Shown in pieces: positions 48,793 to 57,994 of a stretch of DNA of 64,000 nucleotides (position 1 is the first letter of the stretch; every line of letters starts with the position of its first letter). Source of the DNA: Nesterenkonia lutea. GTDB lineage: Bacteria; Actinomycetota; Actinomycetes; Actinomycetales; Micrococcaceae. The position numbers and the translations under genes are program-made. Below the pieces are notes generated by a model that was given only the letters and a program-made list of their open reading frames with translations, made no database searches and had not been told where the DNA came from. The stretch spans positions 11,300 to 75,299 of the forward strand of contig NZ_JADBED010000002.1 in the NCBI RefSeq assembly GCF_014873955.1, in the 5' to 3' direction.

Positions 48793-50667
48793 TCAAAACC
48801 GAGTAACCGCGCGTAAATGTGCAATGCGACACGACAGGGCGAAGCAAACGTAATGTTCCGGGTCAGATAACGACATTCCGGTCAAATCCCCGATCCGTTT
48901 TAGGCGGTATTTCAGGGTTGACACGTGTATGTGAAGCTTGTCGGCAGTAGTAGTAATCCCTCCCCCTGTGCCCATATAGGTCGCCAGGGTAGCTTCAAGC
49001 TCGGAGCCATGTCGCAGGTCATAGTCCCTGACCGGCCCGAGGTACCGGTCCGCGAACGCCTCGGCTTGCGAGGCGGACAGGGCTGTAAGTAGCGAGTAGG
49101 CGCCCACTGAATGTAGATCTACATCGTCGTCCACGATCCCCATAGACTCAGCAATCTCCAAAGATTGTCTGGCTTCCTTCTCCGCAATTCGGAGCTCCGC
49201 CGGTCCGACGGCAAGGGGACCGATTCCTATCGTGAGACCGATGCGCTCGGGGCCGCTGGCGTCACCCACCATGCGTCGCATCCGAGCGAGGCTCCGTCTA
49301 AGTTCGTGGGTAAAATCTGACGCCTTTATGTCTGGACGAGGCCACTGCACCAGGATTAGCAGGTCCCTGTCACCAGCCGGGACGATGACGTTCTCATCAA
49401 AAGGAGCACCCAGCAGACGGTGCAGGTGCCTTGAAAAGAGGAGTAGGTCGTCCACCGAATCGTAGTTATTTAGCCTGCCTCGGAAGACCCGAATTGGACG
49501 ATGTAATGAGAGGCCCACCGCAATGGCGGCACGCTCAAGGCTAGCAAGGTCCCCCTGCTCTGAACTCAGCGCAGTCACGAAATTTCCGAACAAACGAGTG
49601 TAGCTCTCGAGTCGGACCCTGTCCTTTATCAGTTCGAGGGTCATATGTAAGGAAGCTTGGCTCAACAAGTCTTGACTGACTGAATCAAGTGTTGAGATCT
49701 CTGCGAAGCAGCACAGGTAGCCAAGACGAGTGTCGCCGGAGTCGATGGGAATGGCGGTAAGGTGCCGGTCGGGAAGCTCGACGCTCTCGATGATAAGCCC
49801 CTTTTTGGATTTCATGACGCGCGCGATGCTATCGCGTTCTGCGATTGTGAGCGGCCGTTTGTTGTAAAATTCCGTCAAGGGATTCCCGAAACGGTCGATG
49901 ACGGATACTCCAGTGTCTAAAGCTCTGAAGGCAACGCCGGCCAACCCTTCGATGCCGCCTTCCAGGACGAGTTCTCGGAGTAGAGCAGATCGTGTCTGTG
50001 ACAAGCGTTGCAGCTCCTGGTACTGCCGGTCAGCCAGCTCGTTGAGGCGACGCAGCTCCCCGGTCTGGCGACGTTCTTGTTCCAGGAGGCTGCGTTGACG
50101 TCGCTGGTACGCCGCGTTGCTCAATGCCACGCTCGTCAACGAACCTACAACTTGGGCGAAGGCTTTTTCATCCTCACTAAACGCTCGCGGAGTCGGAGTG
50201 CAGAACCAGATCGCTCCGGTTTCATGACCAGGAAACAAGGGGATGATTAGTACCGATCGGAACCTCCGGATTTCTGCGTCAGTCCGCAGAAGCCGATATT
50301 TTTCCTGGTGCAAAGCGTCGGGAAGAACGAAGGGAGATCGCTGCCGTATTGCTAGCCACGAAACTGTCGTAGACGCTCTCCAGTGTTCGAAAGGGAGCGG
50401 AGGGTCGTGGTCGGCGAAGCCGGCGTCGGCATGGACATAGAACCGGTCTGTCCTCTCGTCGATGAGACCGGCCCAGCAAATACTCCACGGGCCGTGTTGC
50501 ACTACCGACGAAACAACGCCTCGGAGCACATCGAGTGGTTCCTGACCACTGCTAGCTTCGCGGGCGATCTCTTCCAGGACGTTGAGCACCCGACTGGCAC
50601 TTGCCCACGGCGGCTGTCTGGAAGCCTCGTCGGCGCGGGAAGGCACGTGGGCTCTTTCCTCCGTCAT
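48793..50667 (-). CDS. PucR-type regulator with GAF domain
   Basis: 624 residues. An N-terminal GAF-like sensor (about 45-190; WSICWAGLIDERTDRFYVHADAGF, FRSVLIIPLFPGHETGAIWF) is followed by a coiled coil (about 190-235). A middle region is followed by the PucR C-terminal helix-turn-helix (ATLATYMGTGGGITTTADKLHIHVSTLKYRLKRIGDLTG). Proteins of this type activate divergent catabolic genes in response to a small molecule. It diverges from the oxidoreductase cluster with a 145-base gap, so it is the likely pathway regulator. Confidence 0.82.
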   Translation of the reverse strand: MTEERAHVPSRADEASRQPPWASASRVLNVLEEIAREASSGQEPLDVLRGVVSSVVQHGPWSICWAGLIDERTDRFYVHADAGFADHDPPLPFEHWRASTTVSWLAIRQRSPFVLPDALHQEKYRLLRTDAEIRRFRSVLIIPLFPGHETGAIWFCTPTPRAFSEDEKAFAQVVGSLTSVALSNAAYQRRQRSLLEQERRQTGELRRLNELADRQYQELQRLSQTRSALLRELVLEGGIEGLAGVAFRALDTGVSVIDRFGNPLTEFYNKRPLTIAERDSIARVMKSKKGLIIESVELPDRHLTAIPIDSGDTRLGYLCCFAEISTLDSVSQDLLSQASLHMTLELIKDRVRLESYTRLFGNFVTALSSEQGDLASLERAAIAVGLSLHRPIRVFRGRLNNYDSVDDLLLFSRHLHRLLGAPFDENVIVPAGDRDLLILVQWPRPDIKASDFTHELRRSLARMRRMVGDASGPERIGLTIGIGPLAVGPAELRIAEKEARQSLEIAESMGIVDDDVDLHSVGAYSLLTALSASQAEAFADRYLGPVRDYDLRHGSELEATLATYMGTGGGITTTADKLHIHVSTLKYRLKRIGDLTGMSLSDPEHYVCFALSCRIAHLRAVTRF

Positions 50668-50812
50668 GTCCGCTAGCCTACAGGGTCATTCAGCTCATCA
50701 GACGAAAGACTACGCCCAACTTGGACCGATCGGCTGTAGACCCCTCCTCGGGACAGGTACAAGCTGTGAATCACCACCGCACGAAGTACTGACCAACAAT
50801 GGAGGAACTCGA
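50668..50812. promoter_or_regulatory. Divergent promoter of the catabolic cluster
   Basis: The 145-base gap between the PucR-type gene and the first oxidoreductase. It ends in GGAGGA, six bases before the GTG start. An operator for the regulator is expected here but no clear palindrome stands out. Confidence 0.45.
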
Positions 50813-51967
50813 GTGAAATTCTGGACCAGTTACCCGTTTTTTATGCCGGATATCAGCCGTCCCTATGGGGAGCTCCTCGCCGAAGTCAAGGATATCGCCC
50901 AGGCCGCCGACGAACTCGGGTTCGAGGGAATCTCGTTCCCCGAGCACCACTTCTTCAACTACATCGCCAATCCTTCCGCCCTGCAGTGCGCGACGTTGGT
51001 TGCTCAGCACACCAAACGGCTAAAAGTGCACACTGGCGTGCTAGTGCTGCCTTACTACCACCCGCTGGCCCTGGCTGAAGAGGTCGCCATGGTGGACCAC
51101 ATCACCGGTGGTCGCCTTGAAGTTGGGGTGGCGCGCGGGGCGAACAAGTACGAATTTGATCGTCTGGGACTCGATTTTTCCAAGAATCGCGAAATGTACG
51201 AAGAGGCGTTCGCCATTATGAAGGACGCCTGGACCGGTGTCGACATCAGCCACGACGGAGAGTTTTGGTCCTTTGATGAGGTCACCATCATTCCGAAGCC
51301 TCTTCAGGAGCCTCACCCGAAACTGTGGGTTTCCGCGCAGTCTGAACGAGGTATGCGGGCGGCGGCCAAAGCGGGCCACAATGTCGTCACCAGCCCGAAC
51401 TTCGGCACTTTCGCCCCGCATGGCGATCTCGAAAAAATGCTCAACTGGTTCAACGAGTCTTCGCTCGAGTCTCCCAGCGGCCGAGGCGAAATCATGCTAC
51501 TGCGACGCATCTTCGTCGACGAGGATGAATCTAAGGCGCTAAAGCACGTGGACGATTTCTACCGGCACTGGTCCTACTACATGTCCCAGTACAAGCGTTC
51601 TGAGGGCTCCAACCGCCTGGGTGACCGTGTGGATAATGATGACATCCAGGTCAAGGGCGGGTCCATCAAGCCGGTGGAGTTCGACATACCGCTTGACAAT
51701 ATCTACGAAGACTATGATGACCCGATCATCACCACCCCCGAAAAGGCGATTCAGCGGTTCAAGTACTACGAATCGTTGGGTGTGGACGCAGTCATGACGA
51801 TGAGCGCCACCGGAGGCAAAGTCGATGACGTCATCGGGACCATGGAGACCCTCGCGAAACACGTATTCCCAGAGTTCGGGATCAAACCGGGTGCTGAACA
51901 GCAGGCCACGCCGGAGTTTGGCCTGAATGCCAGCGCGAAGCAGACTGCGTCGGGGGTCACGGCATGA
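50813..51967 (+). CDS. Luciferase-like (LLM) flavin-dependent monooxygenase
   Basis: 384 residues from GTG 50813, six bases after GGAGGA. FWTSYPFF, AADELGFEGISFPEHHFFNY, TGVLVLPYYHPLALAEEVAMVDHITGGRLEVGVARG and KLWVSAQSERGMRAAAKAGHNV are the bacterial-luciferase fold blocks. Such enzymes use FMNH2 from a separate reductase to hydroxylate, cleave or desulfonate substrates. A flavin reductase gene lies two genes downstream. It overlaps the next gene by four bases. The substrate is unknown. Confidence 0.85.
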   Translation: MKFWTSYPFFMPDISRPYGELLAEVKDIAQAADELGFEGISFPEHHFFNYIANPSALQCATLVAQHTKRLKVHTGVLVLPYYHPLALAEEVAMVDHITGGRLEVGVARGANKYEFDRLGLDFSKNREMYEEAFAIMKDAWTGVDISHDGEFWSFDEVTIIPKPLQEPHPKLWVSAQSERGMRAAAKAGHNVVTSPNFGTFAPHGDLEKMLNWFNESSLESPSGRGEIMLLRRIFVDEDESKALKHVDDFYRHWSYYMSQYKRSEGSNRLGDRVDNDDIQVKGGSIKPVEFDIPLDNIYEDYDDPIITTPEKAIQRFKYYESLGVDAVMTMSATGGKVDDVIGTMETLAKHVFPEFGIKPGAEQQATPEFGLNASAKQTASGVTA

Positions 51968-53040
51968 GCGGAGTGACAGAGGTAGATTCCGTCGACGTCT
52001 CCACCACCTTGGCTCCGGCGAGCATCGGAACACTAAAGGTGCGCAATCGCATCATGATGTCGCCCATGTGCCAACACCGGGCTAATGGTGACGGCAGGCC
52101 CAATGACTGGCACTTGGTCCACTACGGATCCCGTTCGGTGGGCAACGTCGGTGTCATCATGCTCGAAGACACGGCCGTGCTCCCCGACGGGCGCCTGGGC
52201 AACGGAGGGCTAGGGCTGTATGACGACGCGCAGGTCGCACCTTTCAAGAGAGTCATTGACTTCTGCCACACCAACGGAGCTACTGTTGGCGTCCAGATTG
52301 GTCATTGCGCCCGTAAGGCTTTTCTCGTCGACGGGATCGAGGAAGCGGCCGCCCATGACACGATCGCACCCAGCGCAATTCCCTTTAACCCCGAATCCCC
52401 GGTACCGCGTGCCTTAGAGATCAGTGAAATTCCCGGAATTATTGAAGCGTTCGTCGCCGCCTCGCGTCGAGCCGTGGCGGCCGGCGTAGATTTCATCGAG
52501 ATACATGGCGCGCACGGTTACTTGCTGCACGAGTTCCTGTCCGCAGCGGCGAATACACGTCAGGACGAGTATGGCGGCGATCTGGCGGGCCGTGCCCGTC
52601 TGCTACTTGAGGTAGTTCGCGCCGTGCGCAAGGACTTGGGTGAAGACATGCCGCTATCGGTTCGACTTTCGGCGACCGACCTGGTCGAAGGGGGAAATGA
52701 ACTAGAAGATTCCGTACAGGTTGCGAAGTGGCTGCGGGACGAGGGCGTGACCCTCATCGACGTTACCTCCGGAGGGCTGACTTCGAGCCCAATCGGAGCT
52801 CACAGCGTAAAACAACCCGCCCTGGCTGCTGCGATCCGCGAGCAGGCAGGCATCGCAACAGTTGGCGTAGGAGGAGTCAATACGATCGGTGACGCCGATG
52901 CTCTCATTAACGAGGGAGCCTGCGACATCGTTGGAATCGGTCGGGCTCTCCTCCGCAACCCCTTCTGGGTCCGTGAAGTAGAGGGCTCTCTCGTGGGCTT
53001 TCGACCTGAGCCCCACGAAAAGTATAGAGGAATGGACTGA
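51964..53040 (+). CDS. Old-yellow-enzyme-type NADH:flavin oxidoreductase
   Basis: 358 residues. LKVRNRIMMSPMCQHRANGDG has the YqjM/NamA-type Cys. FIEIHGAHGYLLHEFLSAAANTRQDEYGGDLAGRARLL carries the conserved HGAHGYL and N-R-D-x-Y-G blocks, and VGVGGVN..GDADALI the FMN phosphate site. It reduces activated C=C bonds or opens unsaturated rings. It overlaps both neighbours, so the three flavin genes form one translation-coupled unit. Confidence 0.88.
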   Translation: MSGVTEVDSVDVSTTLAPASIGTLKVRNRIMMSPMCQHRANGDGRPNDWHLVHYGSRSVGNVGVIMLEDTAVLPDGRLGNGGLGLYDDAQVAPFKRVIDFCHTNGATVGVQIGHCARKAFLVDGIEEAAAHDTIAPSAIPFNPESPVPRALEISEIPGIIEAFVAASRRAVAAGVDFIEIHGAHGYLLHEFLSAAANTRQDEYGGDLAGRARLLLEVVRAVRKDLGEDMPLSVRLSATDLVEGGNELEDSVQVAKWLRDEGVTLIDVTSGGLTSSPIGAHSVKQPALAAAIREQAGIATVGVGGVNTIGDADALINEGACDIVGIGRALLRNPFWVREVEGSLVGFRPEPHEKYRGMD

Positions 53041-53576
53041 TGGAACGAATGACAAGCACGCAAGCGCCCCAGACATGGGAATTCGGAGAGTTCTTCGGGA
53101 GGTACCCCGCCGAAGTCTGCATCGTTACCACTCAGACCCTCGCGGGTACGCCTACTGGTTCCACTTGCACTGCCGTAATGGCCCTCTCCGATTCGCCTCC
53201 CTCGTTGCTGATCTCCTTCATGACCACCTCCAATACGCTAAAGCAAATCCGGCGCTCGGGTGAATTTGGGGTGAACGCCATGGGACTAGGCGGAGAGAGC
53301 GCCGTGCGTAGGTTCGCCACCAAAGCTGAGGATAAGTTCGCTGGAGTGCTGTGGCACAGTCCCGGCGGAGACACAGGCTATAGCGGTGCAATGCTCTCGG
53401 AAGGCGTGTTTGGTTACGCACACTGTCGAGTTGAAAACGTCATTGAGGTTGGCGATCACGCACTAGTTGTCGGACATATTGATGACATTCTCCCTGGTGA
53501 TGTCTCCACGCCGCTGCTGTATGCACAGCGGGCGATGTGGTTCCCGCAGGCCGTGCCTATGGAAATGGCGAGGTGA
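53040..53576 (+). CDS. Flavin reductase family protein
   Basis: 178 residues. ALSDSPPSLLISFMTTSNTLKQIRRSGEFGVNAMG and HCRVENVIEVGDHALVVGHIDDI are the split-barrel flavin reductase motifs. It most likely supplies FMNH2 to the LLM monooxygenase encoded two genes earlier. ATG 53049 is an alternative start. Confidence 0.85.
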   Translation: MERMTSTQAPQTWEFGEFFGRYPAEVCIVTTQTLAGTPTGSTCTAVMALSDSPPSLLISFMTTSNTLKQIRRSGEFGVNAMGLGGESAVRRFATKAEDKFAGVLWHSPGGDTGYSGAMLSEGVFGYAHCRVENVIEVGDHALVVGHIDDILPGDVSTPLLYAQRAMWFPQAVPMEMAR

Positions 53577-53582
53577 GGGGCC

Positions 53583-54851
53583 ATGAGTAGCGATTTATTG
53601 ATTCGAGGAGCCGCGGTGTGGACGGGCGGCGAAAGCGCTCAGGTCCAGGACCTTGTGGTTCGTGAGGACCGAATTGTCTCGATCACGAACCCGGGGGCAG
53701 CACCGACGCAGACTGACGCCGAGGTGATTGACGGTACTGGGTGCACTCTTATTCCCGGTCTAATCGACGCCCACGTGCACCTGACAACGCCTTCGGAGGC
53801 TCATCAGCCACGCTCCAACGCAGATTTCCGTGCTAACGCGGAACCGGCGGAGAAGGCTCTTCATGGCTATCGGAATGCGATCAAGGCGCTCGGCGCTGGA
53901 GTGACAACACTGCGCGTCATCGGTCACCGGAATAGTGCTGAGGCGGAACTGCGCGACCTCATCGAGAGGGGCTCGTATATCGGCCCTCGTCTCAAAGTTG
54001 CGCCATGGTGGGTCACCGCCACCGGTGGGCACGGGGACATGTTCATCATGAAGGGCGTCACTCGGCAACCCTACGACACGGCGGACGGTCCCTATGAATG
54101 CCGCAAGCTGGTGCGCATGCAAGCGGCCCAGGGCGCGGACTTCATCAAAGTCATGGCCTCAGGCGGTCTCATGTCTCACGGGGACAAACCAGAGTGGCCC
54201 AACTATACCGTGGAGGAGCTCGGCGCGATCGTCGACGAAGCGCACTCTTTGGGTCTTCCGGTTGCCGCCCATGCGCATTCGCGGGAAGGCATCCGACGGT
54301 CGCTTTTCGCGGGCGTGGACAGTATCGAACACGGCACATATCTGGATGACGAACTCCGCGAGGTAATGGTGGAGCAGGGAACCTACTTGGTCCCCACTCT
54401 CCTTATTTCAGCGGAAGTAAGAGATAAGCCACCAGGAAGCGTCGTCAGTCCCGAAGCGCAGCGAGCCATGGGAGACATTCTCGATCACCAGATCGAGCAG
54501 GTGGCGAAGGCACACCAGGCTGGTGTGAAGATCGCGTTTGGCACGGACAGTTCCGGAAACGTCTGCGAGTTCGGTCGGCACGCCCGTGAGCTAGCGCTCT
54601 ACGTCCAGGCCGGTATGACGCCATCGCAGGCACTGAGGACCTCCTCGGTGTACTCGGCCGAGTTGCTGGGGGTGAGCGAGAGTATCGGTGCGGTCGAGGA
54701 AGGGAAGGCAGCTGACTTGCTCCTAGTAGAGGGAGATCCTCTTTCGGACATTTCCGTCCTGACCCGAACGGGGGCTATTCGCAGGGTCGTGATCCGAGGG
54801 GTGGACGTGACCGCGTTCTCTCGTCTTCACAGCGAAGTCCTTATGCCGTAG
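53583..54851 (+). CDS. Metal-dependent amidohydrolase
   Basis: 422 residues. LIPGLIDAHVHLT carries the HxH metal ligands, FIKVMASGG a lysine in the carbamylation position, VAAHAHSREG and IEHGTYLDD two more ligands, and FGTDSSGN the catalytic Asp. This is the imidazolonepropionase/Xaa-Pro-dipeptidase branch of the amidohydrolase superfamily. In this cluster it probably hydrolyses a cyclic amide or imide made by the flavin enzymes. Confidence 0.85.
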   Translation: MSSDLLIRGAAVWTGGESAQVQDLVVREDRIVSITNPGAAPTQTDAEVIDGTGCTLIPGLIDAHVHLTTPSEAHQPRSNADFRANAEPAEKALHGYRNAIKALGAGVTTLRVIGHRNSAEAELRDLIERGSYIGPRLKVAPWWVTATGGHGDMFIMKGVTRQPYDTADGPYECRKLVRMQAAQGADFIKVMASGGLMSHGDKPEWPNYTVEELGAIVDEAHSLGLPVAAHAHSREGIRRSLFAGVDSIEHGTYLDDELREVMVEQGTYLVPTLLISAEVRDKPPGSVVSPEAQRAMGDILDHQIEQVAKAHQAGVKIAFGTDSSGNVCEFGRHARELALYVQAGMTPSQALRTSSVYSAELLGVSESIGAVEEGKAADLLLVEGDPLSDISVLTRTGAIRRVVIRGVDVTAFSRLHSEVLMP

Positions 54852-55044
54852 CCGTGCTCCGTGTGGAACATTTAGGACGAAGAATCGTTCATAAGTAGCG
54901 CAATAAAACTTCGTTGTGCCGCGTAGTAGGTCCTCCCAAACGCGATTACTCGCGCTAGCCTAAGCTAATCCACCAGACCGCGACAAACATAAATGCGTCC
55001 TGTAATCACCGGGGACAATCCCAAATAATCCAGGAGAAACCGTC
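54852..55044. promoter_or_regulatory. Gap before the ABC importer, possible internal promoter
   Basis: 193 bases, AT-richer than the flanking genes, between the amidohydrolase and the binding-protein gene. AGGAG lies 8-12 bases before the ATG. No terminator hairpin was found, so transcription may continue through, with a second promoter possible. Confidence 0.35.
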
Positions 55045-55914
55045 ATGACAGCACGTTATCGTCCACTTTCTGTATCTATTGCCCTTCTGGGGCTTACCGC
55101 GATCGCCGGCTGCGGCGGACAAACCACCCAGGGCGGGTCTGAAGATCCAGATCCAGGCGCGGGCGGCACTGACGTCGAGGAGATCGACAGCGACGGCGCG
55201 GATTATGAAGGTCCCGAGCTCCCTGAGGGGATGGACGAACTGCGTTTCGGATGGGCCCAACTGACCGATTATTCGTCGCGGAACCCTACCAACGACGAGA
55301 TCGAAGGCCTATATGTGGACGTCGCTCGCGATATTGCTGAGGACATCGGAGTTGATATCGTCTTCAGCGAAAGCACGTGGCCCACCATCGTATTAGGTCT
55401 TGAAGCCGACAAGTATGACTTTACCTTTGTGGGAAAAACCGAGGAACGTGAAACTCAGTCGGACTTCACGGAGGACCTTCTCGAGGCTGACTTCACTTTC
55501 GCCGTACGTGAGGGCGAAACTGAAGAACTTCCGGATTTCGATGCCCTTGACGTCGAGGGAAACACCATCGGCGTGACTACCGGATCTAACACAGATGAAG
55601 CACTGACTCCGCTCGTGGAGAATGCCGAGATTCTCCGCGTACAGGACGTGGGCGGAGTTCTGCTCGCCGTCCAGAACGGTCAGGCTGACGCCATGGCCGG
55701 AGTTCGTGACTACCTCCTCGCTTCCATCGAAGGTTATCCCTTGGAGACTGTCGATAGTGCTTGGGGAACATCCGTCCAGGGGATCACCGTGCCCCCAGGA
55801 AACGATGAACTTCTTGAGGTGATGAGCTACCAGGCCGAGCGCCTTAAAGACGAAGGCGTGATCGAAGACCTAATTGAGAAGTACGAGCTAATCGGCGTCG
55901 AGGCTTCCGAGTGA
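55045..55914 (+). CDS. Substrate-binding lipoprotein of a polar-amino-acid-type ABC importer
   Basis: 289 residues. The signal peptide has lipobox AIAGC (Cys23), followed by a Gly/Asp/Glu-rich linker and a type II periplasmic-binding fold (GLYVDVARDIAEDIGVDIVFSESTWPTIVLGLEADKYDFTFVGKT). The mature protein is very acidic. With the permease and ATPase downstream it forms a complete importer, presumably for the compound the cluster degrades. Confidence 0.85.
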   Translation: MTARYRPLSVSIALLGLTAIAGCGGQTTQGGSEDPDPGAGGTDVEEIDSDGADYEGPELPEGMDELRFGWAQLTDYSSRNPTNDEIEGLYVDVARDIAEDIGVDIVFSESTWPTIVLGLEADKYDFTFVGKTEERETQSDFTEDLLEADFTFAVREGETEELPDFDALDVEGNTIGVTTGSNTDEALTPLVENAEILRVQDVGGVLLAVQNGQADAMAGVRDYLLASIEGYPLETVDSAWGTSVQGITVPPGNDELLEVMSYQAERLKDEGVIEDLIEKYELIGVEASE

Positions 55915-55994
55915 GTGCTGGAACGTCTTGTCGAACCGCAAAACGGCGATCGGCCCAAACCGGTTATCTCTAGCCCGACGAAAGGTAGCTATCT

Positions 55995-56660
55995 GTGTAT
56001 GAATTCGACTGGTCGGTGGTGCAGGAGTACGCGCCGTATGTAGCATCAGGCGTTCCGTTGACGCTCTTCATTGCGCTTTCTGCGATCGCCGGGGGGATAG
56101 TTCTGGGTATGCCCTTGGGTGTGCTGCTAGTCCGTTCGTGGCGCCCTCTGCAATGGCTGATTCGTGTCTACGTCGAGGTGTTTCGCAACATTCCGGTCTT
56201 GGTGCAAGTGGTTTGGCTATATTATGCGTTGCCAATTGTTTCTGGGCAGACAATCGATGGGGTGACCGCCGGTATCGTCGCCATTGGACTCAATGCGAGC
56301 GCGTACCTTGCCGACATCACCCGTGGGGGGATTATCGGGATGGCCTCGGGTCAATCCGAAGCCGCCCGGTCCTTGGGTATGTCGGCGCGACAGACGATGA
56401 CTAAAGTCATTTTGCCGCAGGCGTGGCGGCGACTCATTGCCCCCTTCGCTGGCATGTTCGTCGTGATTGTCAAGAACACAGCGTTGGTCTCCTACATCGG
56501 AGTACTGGATATTTTGCATCGTGGGAATGTAGTTCAAACCCATACTTTCCGCCCGCTTGAGGCTTACACCCTGGTGGCAATTTTCTACTTCTTAGTGGTC
56601 TCCGCTGTCGTGTTTGCAATGCGTGGGGTGGAACGCCGCTGGAGCCCAGCTATTGAGTGA
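55995..56660 (+). CDS. ABC importer permease, polar-amino-acid type
   Basis: 221 residues from GTG 55995. Five hydrophobic segments and the HisM/GlnP signature are present (VEVFRNIPVLVQVVWLYYALP, then ITRGGIIGMASGQSEAARSLGMSARQTMTKVILPQAWRRLI with the EAA loop). It forms the membrane channel, probably as a homodimer because only one permease gene is present. Confidence 0.9.
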   Translation: MYEFDWSVVQEYAPYVASGVPLTLFIALSAIAGGIVLGMPLGVLLVRSWRPLQWLIRVYVEVFRNIPVLVQVVWLYYALPIVSGQTIDGVTAGIVAIGLNASAYLADITRGGIIGMASGQSEAARSLGMSARQTMTKVILPQAWRRLIAPFAGMFVVIVKNTALVSYIGVLDILHRGNVVQTHTFRPLEAYTLVAIFYFLVVSAVVFAMRGVERRWSPAIE

Positions 56661-56663
56661 GAG

Positions 56664-57512
56664 ATGACTATGTCGGAAATGACATCCGCCCCGATCACCC
56701 CGATTGCCGATGGGAGCAACATGAGCCTTGATTCGGCTGCCGCAACGGCGGCCATTTTCTTGGAAGACATTCATATGCGGTTCGGGAACGTTCATGCGCT
56801 GAGCGGGGCTGACCTGACCATTCAACCTCGGGAAGTCGTCGCCCTTATTGGCCCTTCTGGCTCGGGTAAATCGACACTTCTACGTACCGTGAATCTGCTT
56901 GCCCCGCTGACATCGGGACGCGTGACGATCGGCGGGACCACGCTTTCAGATGTGCCGGAAGGAGGTAAGCAGCAGATAAAAATGACTGAGAAGGAGATAA
57001 ATAAACACCGTGCACGTGTGGGCATGGTGTTTCAACACTTCAACCTCTTCCCTCACCTAACAGCAATCCAGAACGTCGTCCTGGGTCCTACAACTGTGCA
57101 GCAGACGCCCCCCGCAGAGGCCAAAGAGCGGGGTGCGGTGCTGCTGGAGAAGTTTGGTTTGGGGGACAAGCTGGACGTCAGTCCGAGGCACCTGTCTGGA
57201 GGCCAGAAGCAACGCGTAGCTATCGCGCGCGCGCTGGCCATGAAGCCTGAGGTCATGCTCTTCGACGAGGTGACCGCCGCTCTCGATCCGGAGATGGTGG
57301 GAGAAGTGATCACCATCATGCGACAACTAGCCACCGAAGATCTGACCATGGTCGTCGCTACCCACGAGATGGACTTCGCGCTGGAAGTCGCGGATCGTGT
57401 GGTCTTTATGGATGAGGGAAGGATCGTGGAAACCGGACCAGCTCGGGACGTCTTGCTCCACCCCCAGCAAGCCCGCACGCAGGCATTCCTCACGCGCCTC
57501 AATCGGCGATGA
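56664..57512 (+). CDS. ABC importer ATPase, polar-amino-acid type
   Basis: 282 residues. Walker A is LIGPSGSGKSTLLR, Q-loop VFQHFNLFPHLT, signature LSGGQKQRVAIARAL, Walker B VMLFDEVTAALDPE, and H-loop VVATHEMDF. It follows the permease by three bases. An N-terminal extension of about 30 residues before the ABC domain is unusual; a later start at MRFGNVH would remove it. Confidence 0.92.
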   Translation: MTMSEMTSAPITPIADGSNMSLDSAAATAAIFLEDIHMRFGNVHALSGADLTIQPREVVALIGPSGSGKSTLLRTVNLLAPLTSGRVTIGGTTLSDVPEGGKQQIKMTEKEINKHRARVGMVFQHFNLFPHLTAIQNVVLGPTTVQQTPPAEAKERGAVLLEKFGLGDKLDVSPRHLSGGQKQRVAIARALAMKPEVMLFDEVTAALDPEMVGEVITIMRQLATEDLTMVVATHEMDFALEVADRVVFMDEGRIVETGPARDVLLHPQQARTQAFLTRLNRR

Positions 57513-57541
57513 CCCCGCCCACTACTGGAAAGAAGAAGCGT

Positions 57542-57988
57542 ATGTCGGAACCCTCTGCAGAAGTGAGCTTCGTAGAGCGCCATCCATTGGTGGCCCATGC
57601 CACCGAGGAGGGCTATCACAAGATCGGTCATGGACCCGTTGACAGCGACGCCGGCGTAGACCCCCGTGACGAGGGAAGGATTCAGGGTCTCTTGGGTGCC
57701 ACCAACACGGGCTCGAAGGACGTAAATCTGGGGTTAGGGAAGATGTCGCCGGGTGATTACCATCTTCGCCACCACCACCCCCGCGGCAGCGAATGGTACT
57801 ACTTTATTAAAGGTGCCGGTTTGGTCCACCTCAACGACGATCGTGTACGCGTGAGACCTGGAACGGCGATCTATATCCCCGCCGGCACGGTCCACGCGGT
57901 GCTCAACGACGGGGATGAGGACATTGAGATGTTGTGGGGTATCTCTACCGGCGAATACGGTGACATCGGACTGGTCTACGACGAGTAG
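57542..57988 (+). CDS. Cupin-domain protein
   Basis: 148 residues from ATG 57542. YHLRHHHPRGSEWYYFIKGAGLVHLNDD and TAIYIPAGTVHAVLN are the two cupin motifs, with a His-rich metal site and the final His. It may be a small isomerase, dioxygenase or sensor for a pathway intermediate. Its substrate is unknown. Confidence 0.8.
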   Translation: MSEPSAEVSFVERHPLVAHATEEGYHKIGHGPVDSDAGVDPRDEGRIQGLLGATNTGSKDVNLGLGKMSPGDYHLRHHHPRGSEWYYFIKGAGLVHLNDDRVRVRPGTAIYIPAGTVHAVLNDGDEDIEMLWGISTGEYGDIGLVYDE

Positions 57989-57994
57989 ATACGC